Counted from the stretch's first letter, positions 31,774 to 43,770 are shown. The stretch: 64,000 nucleotides of DNA from Microvelia longipes (GCA_018340805.1 JACMZG010001870.1:18555011-18619010); one strand, 5' to 3'. Program-made: numbers and translations. Notes: generated by a model from the sequence alone, not told the origin.

Positions 31774-32977
31774 GAAAATTCTGGCGCGGTGGTCCGCATG
31801 TCGGGCGAATTTCCTTTGGATGCGTGTTTCCGTGCTTTTTACATTATGTAAGTTTACAACTACTAAATAAATAATTCCGGCGCGGTGGTCCGCTGTCGGG
31901 CGAATTTCTTTAGAATGCGTGTTTCCGTGCTAAACAACCAATTTCTTGCTTATGCAAGAACCATGCCCATTGCGTGGTTCCGGTTCATGCTTTAGAATCT
32001 AAGCAGTTACTCAATTGTCAAGCACTGCTCGTAACTCATTTTGTCTGTATTTTCCAAAGGAAATGCGCATAATTATCCAGTTGGTTGTACAAAACTATGC
32101 CTCTAAAATTAGAAGTACGCACTATTATTTGCACTAGATTAAAGCTTAGTTACTTATATTTAAGCTTAGTCAGTTATCTTTAAAGGTTAAACTTATATTA
32201 GGTAAAAAAAACGATAAAAAATTATTGTCCCTACTAGGATTCGAACCCAGGTACTCTGGGTTTGAGTGCTCGCATCCAAAGGAAATTCGCCCGACATGCG
32301 GACCACCGCGCCAGAATTATTTTCTAGTTGTAAACTTATATTAAGTAAAAAAAAACGATAAAAAATTATCGACCTTTCCAGGATTCGAACCCAGGTACCC
32401 TGAGTTTGAGTGGTCGTATTGACTCCGGACCACTGGCATTCAACTCAGAGGCCCAAAAAACATTGAAAACGACACCCTACTCGAAATTTAATTTTTAACG
32501 ACCGTAATGTTGGTTTTCTATAATTTTTGTGGTTTTTTCGACTTTTTGGTAACTTAAAGTGATCGTATCGACTTCGGACCGGTTTCATTCGATTCAGCGC
32601 CCAAAATTACATAGAAAACGACACCCTACTCGAAATTTATTTTTTATCGACCTAAATTTTGGTTTTTGGTAATTTAAAATGGTTTATTCGATTTTTAGGT
32701 CACTTATAGTAGTCGTATCGACTTTGGACCGGTTTCATTCGATTCAGCATCTCAAAAAACATAAATATTGACCTTTTTTGCGGCCAAAAATATTAACCCT
32801 GAATTTGCCGATTTTTTGAAAATTTCGCTGACTCAGCAAACCGGGTTAATGACGTCACAAAAACCTGGTTTTCAATAGGGTTCGTGTCCTCCCAAGGTTG
32901 ATTTTTGTACCAAGTTTGGTTAAAAAATATTTATCCGTTCGAAAGATAGAGTGTTTACAAAAAGTGTCTAGAAATAC

Positions 32978-33070
<93 letters not shown>

Positions 33071-33200
33071 TTCAAAAAAATTTTTTTTCGTCATTAGGGA
33101 CCTCTGAAACGGATTTGTGTCGTGGTCCGAGGTTCGAATTCCGCCATGACGCCTATCCCATTAGCGAATTTTTTCCCAAAGGAAATTCGCTAAAAACAGA
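31774..33200 (-). repeat. Family A composite repeat, copy 2 (inside the pogo element)
   Basis: Read on the minus strand from 33200 it follows the same order as copies 1 and 3: GCGAATTT end, GGCGTCATGGCGGAATTCG, CAGAGGTCCC, (TA)n (32976-33066), TTCTAGACACTTT, two GAGTAGGGTGTCGTTTTC units and a B-box-like GGGTTCGAATCC. Two tRNA-like segments are present. In the one at 32237-32313 the minus strand has an A-box-like TGGCGCGGTGGT 65 nt before GGGTTCGAATCC. The distal part (31774-32060) equals the left arm of the 44.7-45.4 kb foldback. Confidence 0.85.
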
Positions 33201-33396
33201 AGTGCCGTTTTGGTCAATTTCTTGAAAGTTTGCGGGTCTTGTCTTTATCTTTATTTCTGGAAATTTTGTTCGTTGTATAGATTTTTTTTTTCGTTAAATA
33301 GAAACACTTTTAAACACAAAATTCAAGGGAACGTAAAAAAATTCGTTACATAGAGACTTTCGTTGTATAGAAGTTCGTTATATGGAGGTCCGACTG

Positions 33397-35165
33397 TATA
33401 TATTAACTAATTAGATAAGCTAGAAACAAAAGGCCCTTTTTGAATTTTGAAGTCTAAAAAAATATTTAGAACCCTCGTAACTTTATCTTAACTTAACTTG
33501 CTAGTAAGTGCCCTTTAGCTATCCAAAATTTAACTAAATCAATTGCTTTAGAATATGTTTACGCCTACAATCTATTATCCAGTTTTGTTTATTTAACTGT
33601 AATAATAACTGAAGCTCTCCTTTCTGAAATATATTATTTCAACATAACTAACTAATATTATTCATCTTGTCGAATCCAAGTTAATTCAACTGCAATAAAC
33701 CCAGCCTTAGGCTGTGTTCTATTATGATAGTTGATTCTTTTGTATTTTTTTACCGTGGGAGGGAAAGAAAGCAAACCGTCAGGCATGGAAATAAGCTTTT
33801 CTATCCAACGTTATAGAAACTACTGAAAAACATTGGCTGTCCCGCGACTTAAATTTTATGCTTCAGGTCATAGCAAACTAAAAATTAGGGTTAAGTCTTG
33901 TCTAAAAAAAAATTTAGGCTAAAAATTCTTTTTAGCCTAAAAATATTCTTGTTTTTAATTATAAAAATATTTTTTATTAACTTAAACGATTTTTTATCAG
34001 AAAATGATGATTATGTATGTGTATATGTAAGAGTTTCTGTGCCTTACGTTAGGCGCACAATAGCTCTGGAAGGCTACAGGAAATCGAGCAGGCCTGCGAA
34101 GTAGGCCTGCATCATGTGTCGTCAATGAGGTGGCTGCCTAACAGGTCGTATGATGATATTTCGCTAAATACATGGCGAAATTACTTAGAATATTTATAAA
34201 ATGATAACGAAACATCAAATAATTCACAAGTTTTGCCAATACAATAGCATTGCCCGTTAGTTTTGTTAATTTCACCCTTGCTTATGTTTTCTCAACTCTA
34301 AAGGATACAGTATCTGACACAGCAAGACTTTTTTGTAATTATTTTGAATTCAAGATAACATGTTAGATTTTCCCCGAAGTCTAATTTGTTCTTATTCTGA
34401 CAGGAGTTGATGATTGTTTCAACTTATATTTAAATTATTTTCGCCTGAAAATCTGTACTGGGTTCTGAAGGAATGTGATTTTAAATCCTATTATTAATAT
34501 ATGATTAACACTTTCATTATTTTATCCTCAAAGGTTGACTGTTTATTTTACTGTTTATTTACACTGTTTAAATGAGAGTTCCATGGGGAATGTGTCTGTC
34601 TATAAGCTATAGTAAAGTTAGCCTTTAGAAGAATCTCTCATTTCGTGCTTAATTTAACCTGCGTTGGTCCAAACCACGTAAATGTTTTAAAAAATCCACT
34701 GTATTTTTAAATCATTTGGAAAAAAGTTTAATACTTTTTGGCCGCCATTTCTTTTACATGACATGCGTAATAAATTTAGGTTTTGCATCTGTTGTAATTT
34801 TTTGTACATTTACAATAATTCAGAACGAATTCTTTACAGTATATACGATGCAAGCCTATACATTCTGTTTTACTTTCCCAAAATATTCTCTTCGTATCGG
34901 TCTGGAGAAAGTCGTACGTTTTGGGTAAAAAATAAAGAATATGTGATGCTACAAACTTACCAAATAAAAGAAATAAATACAATTTGGTTTTTTGATGCTC
35001 TAGTCCTAGTCTACTGGCAATTTTACGCCCCCTCCGTAGGAGAGAATCCCTCTTTTTTGATGCTTGTTTTTATTGAAGAATAACCTTTTACTCTTATAGT
35101 TTGTAGTTAAATAAAATTTTATTTAACTCCGTAGGATAAAGAACCCACTTTAATAAAATAAAATA
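33397..35165. other. Intergenic, no gene seen
   Basis: A small GC-rich hairpin GCAGGCC / GGCCTGC lies at about 34088-34110, with nothing coding around it. Overlapping frames at 34.7-35.1 kb lack recognisable domains. Confidence 0.4.
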
Positions 35166-35525
35166 TTAATCTATGGAGTACCACAAGGCTCAGTTATTGG
35201 TCCCATAGTGTAAATTTGTTAGGTTTGCTGACGATACTACATACCTTAAAAGAGATGCCAATAGAGAGCAAATGTTAATTTAATCATTAAACAAGCTGAG
35301 AATTGGTTTTCAACCTACTATTTAACTTTGAGTGAAACTAAAAGCCAAGATCTTTATATTTTCATTTAATGACTCAGACAGAAAAAGTTTTAATGTATTG
35401 TACTTTGGGGAACTAGTGGAAATGCCCAACATTTTTTTTAATCCAAAGAGAGCCTTACGAATAATTTGTAAACTCAACCATTCTACCTTTTGTAGAGCAT
35501 ATTTCAACAAATTCGTATATTTTAA
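35166..35525 (+). pseudogene. CR1/Jockey-type LINE relic (RT motifs B and C)
   Basis: Plus-strand fragments in shifting frames show YGVPQGSVIGPIV (RT motif B), VRFADDTTYLKRDANREQM (motif C with the FADD catalytic pair) and, further on, IFFNPKRALRIICKLNHST, which resembles the post-RT segment of CR1-like LINEs. Stops and deletions interrupt it. It is the same general family as the relic at 11.3-12.0 kb, in the opposite orientation. Confidence 0.7.
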
Positions 35526-36444
35526 ATAAGTTTTAATGTGATCTAGGTTACGATTTGCCTGTAAGTATTGTGGTTAGACTCTTCTAAAGAAGAGTCTTTA
35601 GTTTAAAATATAAAGAGTATGTAGAAACTGTCTTATTATTATACTGCTTATCTTACTATAATATTTCATTCTAGTTTTATTCATTGTATTTCTTTAACTT
35701 TACTCGTGGAAAAATACCACTATTATAATTCTGTTATACGCAAACATCAGGAAGTGAGAAAAGGAAAACAAAAATAGGGTGTATGGACTTTCTGATAAGA
35801 TAGGGACAGGTGAGATGTTGAATTAGGTACGTGATGTTATAGAGAGTTGCTCAAATAAGTTTTTACCCTCTTTGATACCACATAGAATCATGTAACTTCT
35901 TTACAAACTATTTTTGCTATTCTGTTGAAATGCTTCATTTTATAAAAACTTGTTTCGTTTTTTGCCTTCTATTACAGAATTTATATTGGGAAAGTTTGTT
36001 GAGCTTTCGCTGTCTTTGAGCTTGCCCAGAGAGCACTCCAGTGCGCCAAGAACATGGTCTTGGGGTTAACCTTTCAAAGATTGTTGTTGTACTGTTCTCT
36101 AAGAAAACAAATGTGGGAGTAGAGATTTGGTCCTGGGAAGTAAAACTCTCGAAGCTTCCTCTTCCTATTTAAAATTTAGAAATAAAACAAATAAGTGTCC
36201 GCAATATCTTAAGACTTTCTTTTTGGACATTTAAAACTAAATGTGGATCTATTTAGTTTCTTTAAAGCTTAAAGACATTCTTTGAGCCTGTTCGTTAATT
36301 TTCTTTGAAAACCTTGCGTGTGTGACTCAATTCTGTGTGACACAACTCCTTTAACCGACGCATAAACAATCATACCAACTCATGATTTTTTCTAAAGAAA
36401 ACAACGTTTTTTACTTTACGCATATTTTTCCTAGGTATTTAGGA
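35526..36444. other. Intergenic, no gene seen
   Basis: Nothing recognisable in either strand. Confidence 0.35.
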
Positions 36445-36740
36445 AAAGTATTTGTATTCCCTTAGGTATTTGAGATTTTTAGTGTTTGCACTAAAAATCC
36501 AAAAGCAAGATTTCAGCTAAATTATTCGTTTCAGATTTTTTAAGACCCCCTGAGTGGCTTTTTAAAAGTTGTCTATCTGCATGTGTGTATTTATATGTTA
36601 TCAGCGTAGCTCTTGGTTTATTTATGCTAGAGAGTGTAAACTTATTTAAAAAAATCTTTAAGTCAAGTTGTCCTATCTGGAAAATATTTTTTATGACATC
36701 ATTAACGGATAAGAATACCTTAGCAAAAAATGTGTTAATC
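36445..36740 (+). repeat. R1 dispersed repeat, copy 1
   Basis: Shares with the other R1 copies GGTATTT...GTGTTTGCA, TTTAAGACCCCCTGAGTGGC, GTTATCAGCGTAGCTC, TTTATGCTAGAGAGTGTAAAC and TTTTTTATGACATCATTAAC. Not followed by a 5S-like block. Confidence 0.65.
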
Positions 36741-36931
36741 TGTTTGAGATTTTTCATGCATGTACTCATATATTATACCAACATTTAACATTTACAATAG
36801 TATTATTCATGATTGCAAAAAACCACAATAATTACAATATTGGGTGCTCCTTCACCACTAGTTTACTCAAAGTACGCCTAAGCTTAGTTAACGATTATCT
36901 AATTTTTGTTTGTATTAACTTAGTATTTCCA

Positions 36932-37175
36932 TATTCAAGCTTTTGAGGAGGAATAGGTCCTAATTAATACAAAAAAAACTAATTTTGCCGAGCTTTCGAT
37001 ATAATTTAATCTTTTTTAAGGCTTAACATATTAAATTTTTAATATTATTTAAAAACATATTAAGGCTTAACATATTTAATATGTTAAGCCTTGAAAAAGA
37101 TTAAATTATATCGAAAGCTCGGCAAAATTAGTTTTTTTTGTATTAATTACCTATTCCTCCTCAAAAGCTTGAATA
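36932..37175. repeat. Long hairpin, ~100-bp arms
   Basis: The left arm starts ATTCAAGCTTTTGAGGAGGA and the right arm ends with its inverse. Both carry CTAATTTTGCCGAGCTTTCG / CGAAAGCTCGGCAAAATTAG and GATATAATTTAATC. The loop holds further inverted copies of AAGGCTTAACATATT. The right arm's CTTGAAAAAGATTAAATTAT followed by ATCGAAAGCTCGGC resembles a decayed CUGANGA...GAAA hammerhead layout. Possibly a second type of Penelope terminal unit. Confidence 0.65.
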
Positions 37176-37544
37176 TTTAAAATAGAGGTCCCTATAAAAT
37201 TTTTTGTCTTAGTATTTCCACTAATTCGATAAAGGATTCACAGAAGCAAATATCTTGGTCCCCTACATTCAAAGATCGTGAATCAACTTCTTAGATTTGA
37301 TCCTATACAGAGAATAAATCATTTTGAGTAGGTGACAAATCCTACCAAGGACAATTTTCTTTCTTCTCTTCTCGTTTACAAACTCTCCTTAAACTTGAAA
37401 TTTTCAAATATCAAAGAGAAAAGGGCTATTTTTTATATTTTCTATATTTAAACTTTTACGTGTTTTAGACAGACCATTTTGCTTTATAAAAGATTTTTCC
37501 TAACTTTTGATAAGAGTATATAAATAAAAGGGAATAATGAGTAA

Positions 37545-37600
37545 ACATAAACAAAAGTCTCTCCACTTATTGTAAAATTTATTTACGTATAAATTTCACT
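37545..37600. repeat. Fragment of the Penelope-type terminal unit
   Basis: AAAAGTCTCTCCACTTATTG followed by TTTATTTACGTATAAA resembles the left arms at 3.7, 17.4 and 55.4 kb; no opposing arm is found. Short match, so tentative. Confidence 0.35.
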
Positions 37601-37734
37601 ATTTAATTTATTTACGTATAAAACTGTATTTAATCATTTACTCCACAGTTTAGCCTATTGTTTAAAAGAATAATAAATAATGTTGTGTGCTTACTACCCT
37701 ACCTAAGTATCACCTAATTTCGATTATTACTTTT

Positions 37735-38440
37735 CCTCATTTATGCCGTAGGTATAGGGAAAGTATTGTGTTTGCAAAACAATCCGAAACCGGTATGTCA
37801 CTGGAATTATCCGTTACAGGTTTTTTTAGGCCTCCTAAGTGGTTTTCGCTAAGTGGTGTGTCTTTATGTGTGTGTGTCTGTATGTGTGTCGGTTATCATC
37901 GTAGCTCCCAGTGTATTTATGCTAGAGAGTTGAAACTTTGTACAAAAATCAGTCTACCGCTGGAGTTGTGGTGTTCGAAAAATATTTATTTTTATTTTTT
38001 TATGGCGTAATAAACTCTCAATAATGACTCAGCATAAATTTAGAAGATCATAAAACGCGGAAAAATGATGCGATCGGATTGAAATTTGGCATGCGTGTAG
38101 AAAACTAACATATGTGGCAAGTTTTATCTTATTATCAGCGTTACCTTAATTTTTAAAGAATTGAAAATATATCTATGAATTTTGGTGGATTATAAAAGTT
38201 AAGCAGCGGCGAGCGTAGTCAGTGTCTGGATGGGTGACTGCTGGAATGAAACTGATGTATTCACTCTCTAATTAAATACAAGCGAAGCTAGTCCGAATAC
38301 GCATTGCAGTATAAATTTAACGACTATTATATTCTGAGCACGAAAGAAGCGAATCCGAAGTAGGGAGGATGAGCGTAATAAATTTGATGTGATGAGGAAA
38401 AGTTAGTAAAAATGAGGTACCCAGTACCTGATTTTCATCT
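37735..38440 (+). repeat. R1 copy 2 followed by 5S-rRNA-derived SINE
   Basis: The R1 part (37735-38170) runs from CATTTATGCCGTAGGTATAG through GGTTATCATCGTAGCTCCCA, TTTATGCTAGAGAGTTGAAA and TATGGCGTAATAA to the GCATGCG region. At 38195-38250 lies GTTAAGCAGCGGCGAGCG, then GTCAGTGTCTGGATGGGTGA, then CTGCTGGAAT, which follows the A-box, intermediate element and C-box of 5S rRNA. The tail contains CAAGCGAAGCTAGTCCGAAT, CGAAAGAAGCGAATCCGAA, TGATGAGGAAAAGTT and GAGGTACCCAGTACCTGA, shared with the 42.3 kb copy. Confidence 0.8.
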
Positions 38441-39710
38441 AGTTTCCCAATATTCATGGTTTGTGATGTTTTCTAAACCGTAACCGATTTTTTTAAAAGA
38501 ATTTGATATACCTTTGCTTGAATGCTTGAAGAATTACGTTAACTAATATTCAGCATAGATGTTTAACTAGAAAAAAAAAATCATGTTTGAACAAAAAATT
38601 TGCATTGTGTATTGTGAATATTTAGTTATATCTTTTCAAATTATATAAAATCCAACTTAATTTTAAAAGTTAGAATTAGGTTTATTGTTGCACTATCTAA
38701 GCTTTATTCCCAGTACAACATAAAATAGAATAGAGAGTAACGCGTTTATTCTATTCTATACATATGTTATTTGCTTGAAAGCTTTCTTTATAATTCAATG
38801 TAAAATATTTCTCAAAATACATCAACTAAAAGGACTTCAGCGGTTTCTATCTTCTAAAACTTCTATCTTTCAAAACTTAAAATATCAAAGAATCGTCTGT
38901 AACTTGAGGATTACTTAACTTGTTTAAATTTTATTTATCTTTCGTATATCTATTTTATTTCTTTTAAATATAACTTGAATTAATCAAGTATTATGAAAAA
39001 CTTAAATGTCTAAAGAAACGAGTAAAACAATTTAACTGAAATTTTAGTTTTTCTTTTTTCCTCTTATGTTGGTGATTTTTTAAACCATTTTCCAGCTTAG
39101 TTGAAATAAGTAGGTTTATTTTACCATTTAAATCGACATGAATTATATTATAATTACATCAACATAGGTATTTAGCGTTATAAAGCTATGTTTGAAGCGT
39201 TAGACAACATCTCGATAACGAGGATTTGAGCACCCTGGTTTTTTTTTTGTGTAATTGACGTATAAAATAAGCCGGTCGTAACAAATTTACTGATGAGCTA
39301 TGCCAACAACCCTAACAAGCTTTGATCTTCATCTTAGCGTGTTATAAAACGAAGCATTCGTGTATTACCTTTAATTTTATATTTCAATTTTAAATGTTTG
39401 TGTACAAGTTCTTTTATGCTAAAGTTGCTTTCAATAGAGGTGTTTTATACTTGTTTCTTTAAATGCCGTTGAACTAGAATTGGGAACTGTGGGAATGGTC
39501 TGATCGGTTCCATAAATTGGTCCTCTTTTAATTTCTAAAAGCTTCTTTGAGCATATCTTTTATCTATACCGGTGCGTTATTAAGGGCGCATTCGTAAGGT
39601 TTGACCGTTTATATCCCTCTGAACTAAAGATTGCAGCCCGGATCAGGCTCAGAAAACACGGTTAAGCACGGAGCCTTAAATGCTCGTCAAGCGAAAAAGG
39701 TAGTGGAGCG
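38441..39710. other. Intergenic, no gene seen
   Basis: No gene or repeat is recognised. A short GC-richer patch at 39630-39710 (CAGCCCGGATCAGGCTCAG) precedes the tandem array. Confidence 0.35.
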
Positions 39711-40045
39711 TCTGATCAAGGAGTATAGTATTAGTATACTAATACTATACTCCTTGGTCTGATCAAGTAGTATAGTATAAGTATACTAATACTATACTCC
39801 TTGGTCTGATCAAGTAGTATAGTATAAGTATACTAATACTATTCTCTTTGGTCTGATCAAGTAGTATAGTATAAGTATACTAATACTATACTCCTTGGTC
39901 TGATCAAGTAGTATAGTATAAGTATACTAATACTACTCTTTGGTTGATCAAGTAGTATAGTATAAGTATACTAATACTAACTCCTTGGTCTGATCAAGTT
40001 GTATAGTATAAGTATACTAATACTATACTCTGGTCTGATCGAAAG
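39711..40045. repeat. Tandem array of a 47-bp palindromic unit, ~7 copies
   Basis: The units begin TCTGATCAAG at 39711, 39758, 39805, 39852 and 39899 (47-bp spacing), then with small deletions at about 39945, 39988 and 40033. Each contains AGTATAGTATAAGTATACTA followed by ATACTATACT. In the first unit the core AGTATAGTATTAGTATACTA with ATACTATACT is a perfect 30-bp palindrome. There are no spacer-repeat alternation and no coding frame. Confidence 0.9.
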
Positions 40046-42284
40046 TAATCTACCTGGAGCTCGATTAGTTTGTCCACTTCTTTATCTTCGTTCATATTGA
40101 AACCTTTCTGGCGGGAAAAATTAAAAATCTGCATCTTGTTCTCTTTCTTGTGTTCTTTTTCTCTTTTCTCTTTATTATTGACTTTATTATTTTAAATTGT
40201 GTTTAAAAATTCTATTTAAAATGATAGCAAAGATAATCTAGCATCTGATCTACATAAGGCTACAAACGCGTACGCGAGACCAGTTCAGTCAGTATGTTGG
40301 TGTGGAAAATTTGCATCCCTCTACCCCCTTCCTCTCTTGAGCATTATGATCAGAGAACTGTCGGCTCACGCGGATGCACTCTAAATTGACTAATTACGTT
40401 ATTAAGATGACTTTGTTGGGCGAGTCGTGACAGACATAACTTTTACTCATGATGTAGACATAGCATTGCACGCATTAATTTCATGCAGCGCAATTAAAAC
40501 AGAAAACATTTTTAGAACATTTATGGGTCCAAAAATGTTCACGCTTAAAAGACATGATTAATCTTACGAAATTTATTTCGATAAACAAACTCCAAAGAAA
40601 AGTGTGTTGGTTAAAGACATGAATAGGAGTGTTGTTGTATGTTTATTTGTAATATTTTACCAATAGTGAACACTTTTAAAAGTTGTATTTCATGTATATA
40701 TCTGACTGTTTTTAATGTTGCTCGAGAGCGAATGTTTTCATTTTTTTATTAATTTTACAAATGTTTCAGTAAATGTTCTTTATTTCCTTTTAAACTACCC
40801 AAAAACTGAATATTTTTATTTTGAATTTTTGTAACAGTCGTGCGCATCAGGAATTATCTGCTATCTAATAGTTAAGTACAATGTTAAAGCAGTGAAAAAA
40901 TGCCTAAAGTTCAAAACTCTTGGGTCTCCCAAATGTTAGTTGTTGACTGTTTTAATATTTTATTCATGTAAATTCGGTTATTTTTGTGTTTAAGTTGTAT
41001 GTATTTGCTAGCAGTTAATTTTCTTCAAGTCCTTTGGGTTTTTCAAATATGTAGTTGTTTTGTATGTTGTATATATTTTCGCGTTAATTTGCGAAGCTCT
41101 GTAAGACCCCTTTGGGTATAATGAGTATAATTGTGTTAATAAATTATTATCAAAAGTTCTCTCTTCTCTTATTTTGTTCATACATTAAGTCTTTCTATTT
41201 AAGACGCTTATGTGTTAGGGATGATATTCTACAACATTACTCGAGTGTGAGTAAGACTCATTTCTAAAAAAAATAATATAGTAATTTGTTAATAACATAG
41301 GAATTCTAATATTTCTTGAATGCCGGCTAATCTTGGATTCAGGCTAATCACTTTAAATTTAAATAGCCTTAAAACAGAAATTAATGTTAGATTCATATCT
41401 TAGATGCATATTTACCTTTGATTTAATATAATTAATGCATTTGACAATGCTCATAATCCTCATTTTCTAGTGTTAATTGCTGTGTGAGGTTTTGTTTAAA
41501 TTGAGAATATAGAGAATCTAAGGTTGTACTCTGAGATAGGTAGTATGAGAGTTAGAAGCTTTTGTAAATAGTGTGAATTAATTCATCCGTATTATCTGTT
41601 CCTTACTAATCTTTGTTCCTTACATAATTTTATGAAATTATATTTGTCAAATTCAACTCACGTTGTTAAATTAATAAAATTTGATTCGCCATTATCGTAG
41701 TTATATTTATTATATAACTTACGATTTATGTTCTAAGACTTATATTTTATAACAATACCTGAATTCTTTGCTTTCAATATCTTTGATAGTAACTGGAATT
41801 TCTCTTCGTATCTTATCTTTAACATGTGAGCAAGTGACTTAATAAAACACTTATATAAGGCTCAGGGTCAAATAACTATTAAAGTTGTATTTTGATACTT
41901 GTCGAACAGTTGCTGCCTTTATTTTGATGTTAAAAGGATTTTACAAAACATCTCTATACACTTAAAACATTCTTAGAACACATTGCAAATCTGTAGGTAT
42001 TATCTTTTCATCCGTATAGTTTTGAACTTTGTGCATTATCATCTTATTTTTATTTGTACCAGTAATTTTGTTAAATTCCGTTTTTAACCACTCCTACCAA
42101 ACTAGGCTTTAATTATAACTGTTGTATTAAAATTCAGAAGTAAGTTACTCAAACAAAATTGGCCGGTCTCCATATTGTTGATAACCGACCAATCAACAGC
42201 GCAACAGCACTGCCCTCTAGTATTCTTTTTAAGTTCTTGGCCTGCCTCTAGCAAGTATATTATTTATGTTACCAATTGTAGGCA
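40046..42284. other. Intergenic, no confident gene
   Basis: A pyrimidine-rich patch lies at 40120-40180. The plus strand around 40510-40625 reads FRTFMGPKMFTLKRHD, a stop, then SYEIYFDKQTPKKSVLVKDM, which looks like a decayed coding piece of unknown family. Otherwise featureless. Confidence 0.35.
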
Positions 42285-43215
42285 AAAAGCATAAAAAATT
42301 AAGTACAGGGTACCTCAGAACTTATCCTCATTACATCTGATTCGCTACGCTTATCAGAATATACGAGTCGTTAAACTTAAACTGAAACACGTCTCCGGAC
42401 TCGCTTCGCTCGTCTTCAGATAGTAAATACATCCCTTTTCATTTTCAGCGGTCACTCATCCGGGCACTGACCATCCTCGTTGCTGCTTAACTTTTATGGT
42501 GCATTTTTACATAATTATATTGTACTAATGAAGTACTCATTGTAAATGTACTAAATTTAAACTCAATCTATTAAAATCAATTCATATTTCTAGATTGCTG
42601 CGTTGTGAAGTTATATAGTAATAAACAAACTTGCCAGTCACTTTACCATCGGAGTTCATTTTAGATCTTACAAAAGGATTACATATAGCTTCTCAGCACT
42701 CCAAGATAGAATGATGATGGCCTAAATTGGTTGAAAGTCGGCTCTCAAATGAATATTTTAATTGTGAAGACGCTGGTTATTTGTTTATCATTAATTATTA
42801 TTATTTACCGGTTTTTCATTTTTTTATAAAGGTACACAAATCATTTGATAAATATTGAACACATGCTGATAATGAGATGAAACTCGGCACATAGTCTTAT
42901 ACATGGATACATGCGTACCAAATCTTAAATTGCGTTTTATAATTTTTCAAAAATTTGGCTGAGTCATTATTGGGGGTTAATAACGTCATAAAAATATTAA
43001 TTATCGGATGGTTCAATTGCACCTATAGACTAATTTTTGTACAAAGTTTCAACTTTCTACCACACTGGAAGCTACGATGGTAACAGACACACTCATACAG
43101 ACAGAAAACTTAGTGAAAACTACTCGGGAGGTCTTAAAAATACCAAAACTCACAATTCCGGTGACACCCCGGTTTTGGATTTTTGCAAACACTATACTTT
43201 TCAGTATAAATGAGG
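42285..43215 (-). repeat. R1 copy 3 with 5S-derived SINE, minus strand
   Basis: Read on the minus strand, R1 spans 43215 to about 42785 (CCGGAATTGTGAG, ACCATCGTAGCTTCC, AGTTGAAACTTTGTAC, TTATGACGTTATTAAC). After about 290 bp of unrelated sequence comes the 5S-like block at 42491-42440 (AGTTAAGCAGCAACGAGG, GTCAGTGCCCGGATGAGTGA, CCGCTG). Its tail (GACGAGCGAAGCGAGTCCGG, GCGTAGCGAATCAGATGTAA, GAGGTACCCTGTACTTAA) runs to 42285. The order and orientation are the same as at 38 kb. Confidence 0.8.
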
Positions 43216-43770
43216 AAAATTAATTAATTACAGATCTTATGCCATAGATGCCTCTTTGGCCTTTATTGTCTTTATTTGTGTTTGTTAAATACCACCCACA
43301 TACTGGTGGTCTAGTTTATTAGACTTGATTTGTTTAACAAAGAATGTCATTGTGTGAGTGGGTTAATATTCAAACCTAATTGAATCTGTAACAAGTTTCT
43401 ATTCACCTGACTTCTCTTTCACCTTATTATTCTTGAAACATCGAACAATTTTTCCCATTTTTCTTTTGGTTTAAATAAAAGCAACCTTTGTTAAAAAAAA
43501 ATCTCTATTGTAATAAATGATTTGGTTTTATTACGATCATTTGTCTTGAAAGAAATGTCTAGTCCTGTGTGTTTTTATTTGAGTTGTCTTTATTTCGCTG
43601 CTGAAATTTATTTGTGTGAAATAGGTCGCTAGTATTCTACTTGCCGCTATAAAAATTTTGTGCGCCTATTTTATATTATCTGCCCAAATAAACTTTACAA
43701 ATCGTTTCGCCCAGGAATAAAACTTCTTTACGGATTTTCATACAGACACAAAAAGAAAATGTAATTTTTA
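43216..43770. other. Intergenic, no gene seen
   Basis: Nothing recognisable between the R1 copy and family A copy 3. Confidence 0.35.

Larger units (their letters stand above)
31112..33396 (-). mobile_element. Fossil pogo/Tigger DNA transposon (nested)
   Basis: Ends are inverted: CGGACCTCTATATAACGAAC at 31112 and, read inward from 33396, CAGTCGGACCTCCATATAAC. The right end is followed by TA, as expected of a TA target duplication. Subterminal TTCGTTATATAG / TCGTTGTATAG repeats lie at both ends. Between them is a transposase remnant (31246-31578), and the stretch 31774-33200 is a later family A insertion. The catalytic DDE part is missing, so the element was internally deleted before or after invasion. 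Confidence 0.8.

Noticed and set aside
32855..33107. YIYIYI-rich frames over (TA)n tracts (also 43.9 and 61.6 kb)
   Set aside because: Translation of TA dinucleotides; no protein expected.
38195..38250. Functional 5S rRNA gene
   Set aside because: Only the internal promoter half is present, with changes, and the same sequence recurs with a shared non-rRNA tail, so it is a SINE.
39711..40045. CRISPR array
   Set aside because: The units are contiguous and almost identical with no unique spacers, and the genome is eukaryotic.
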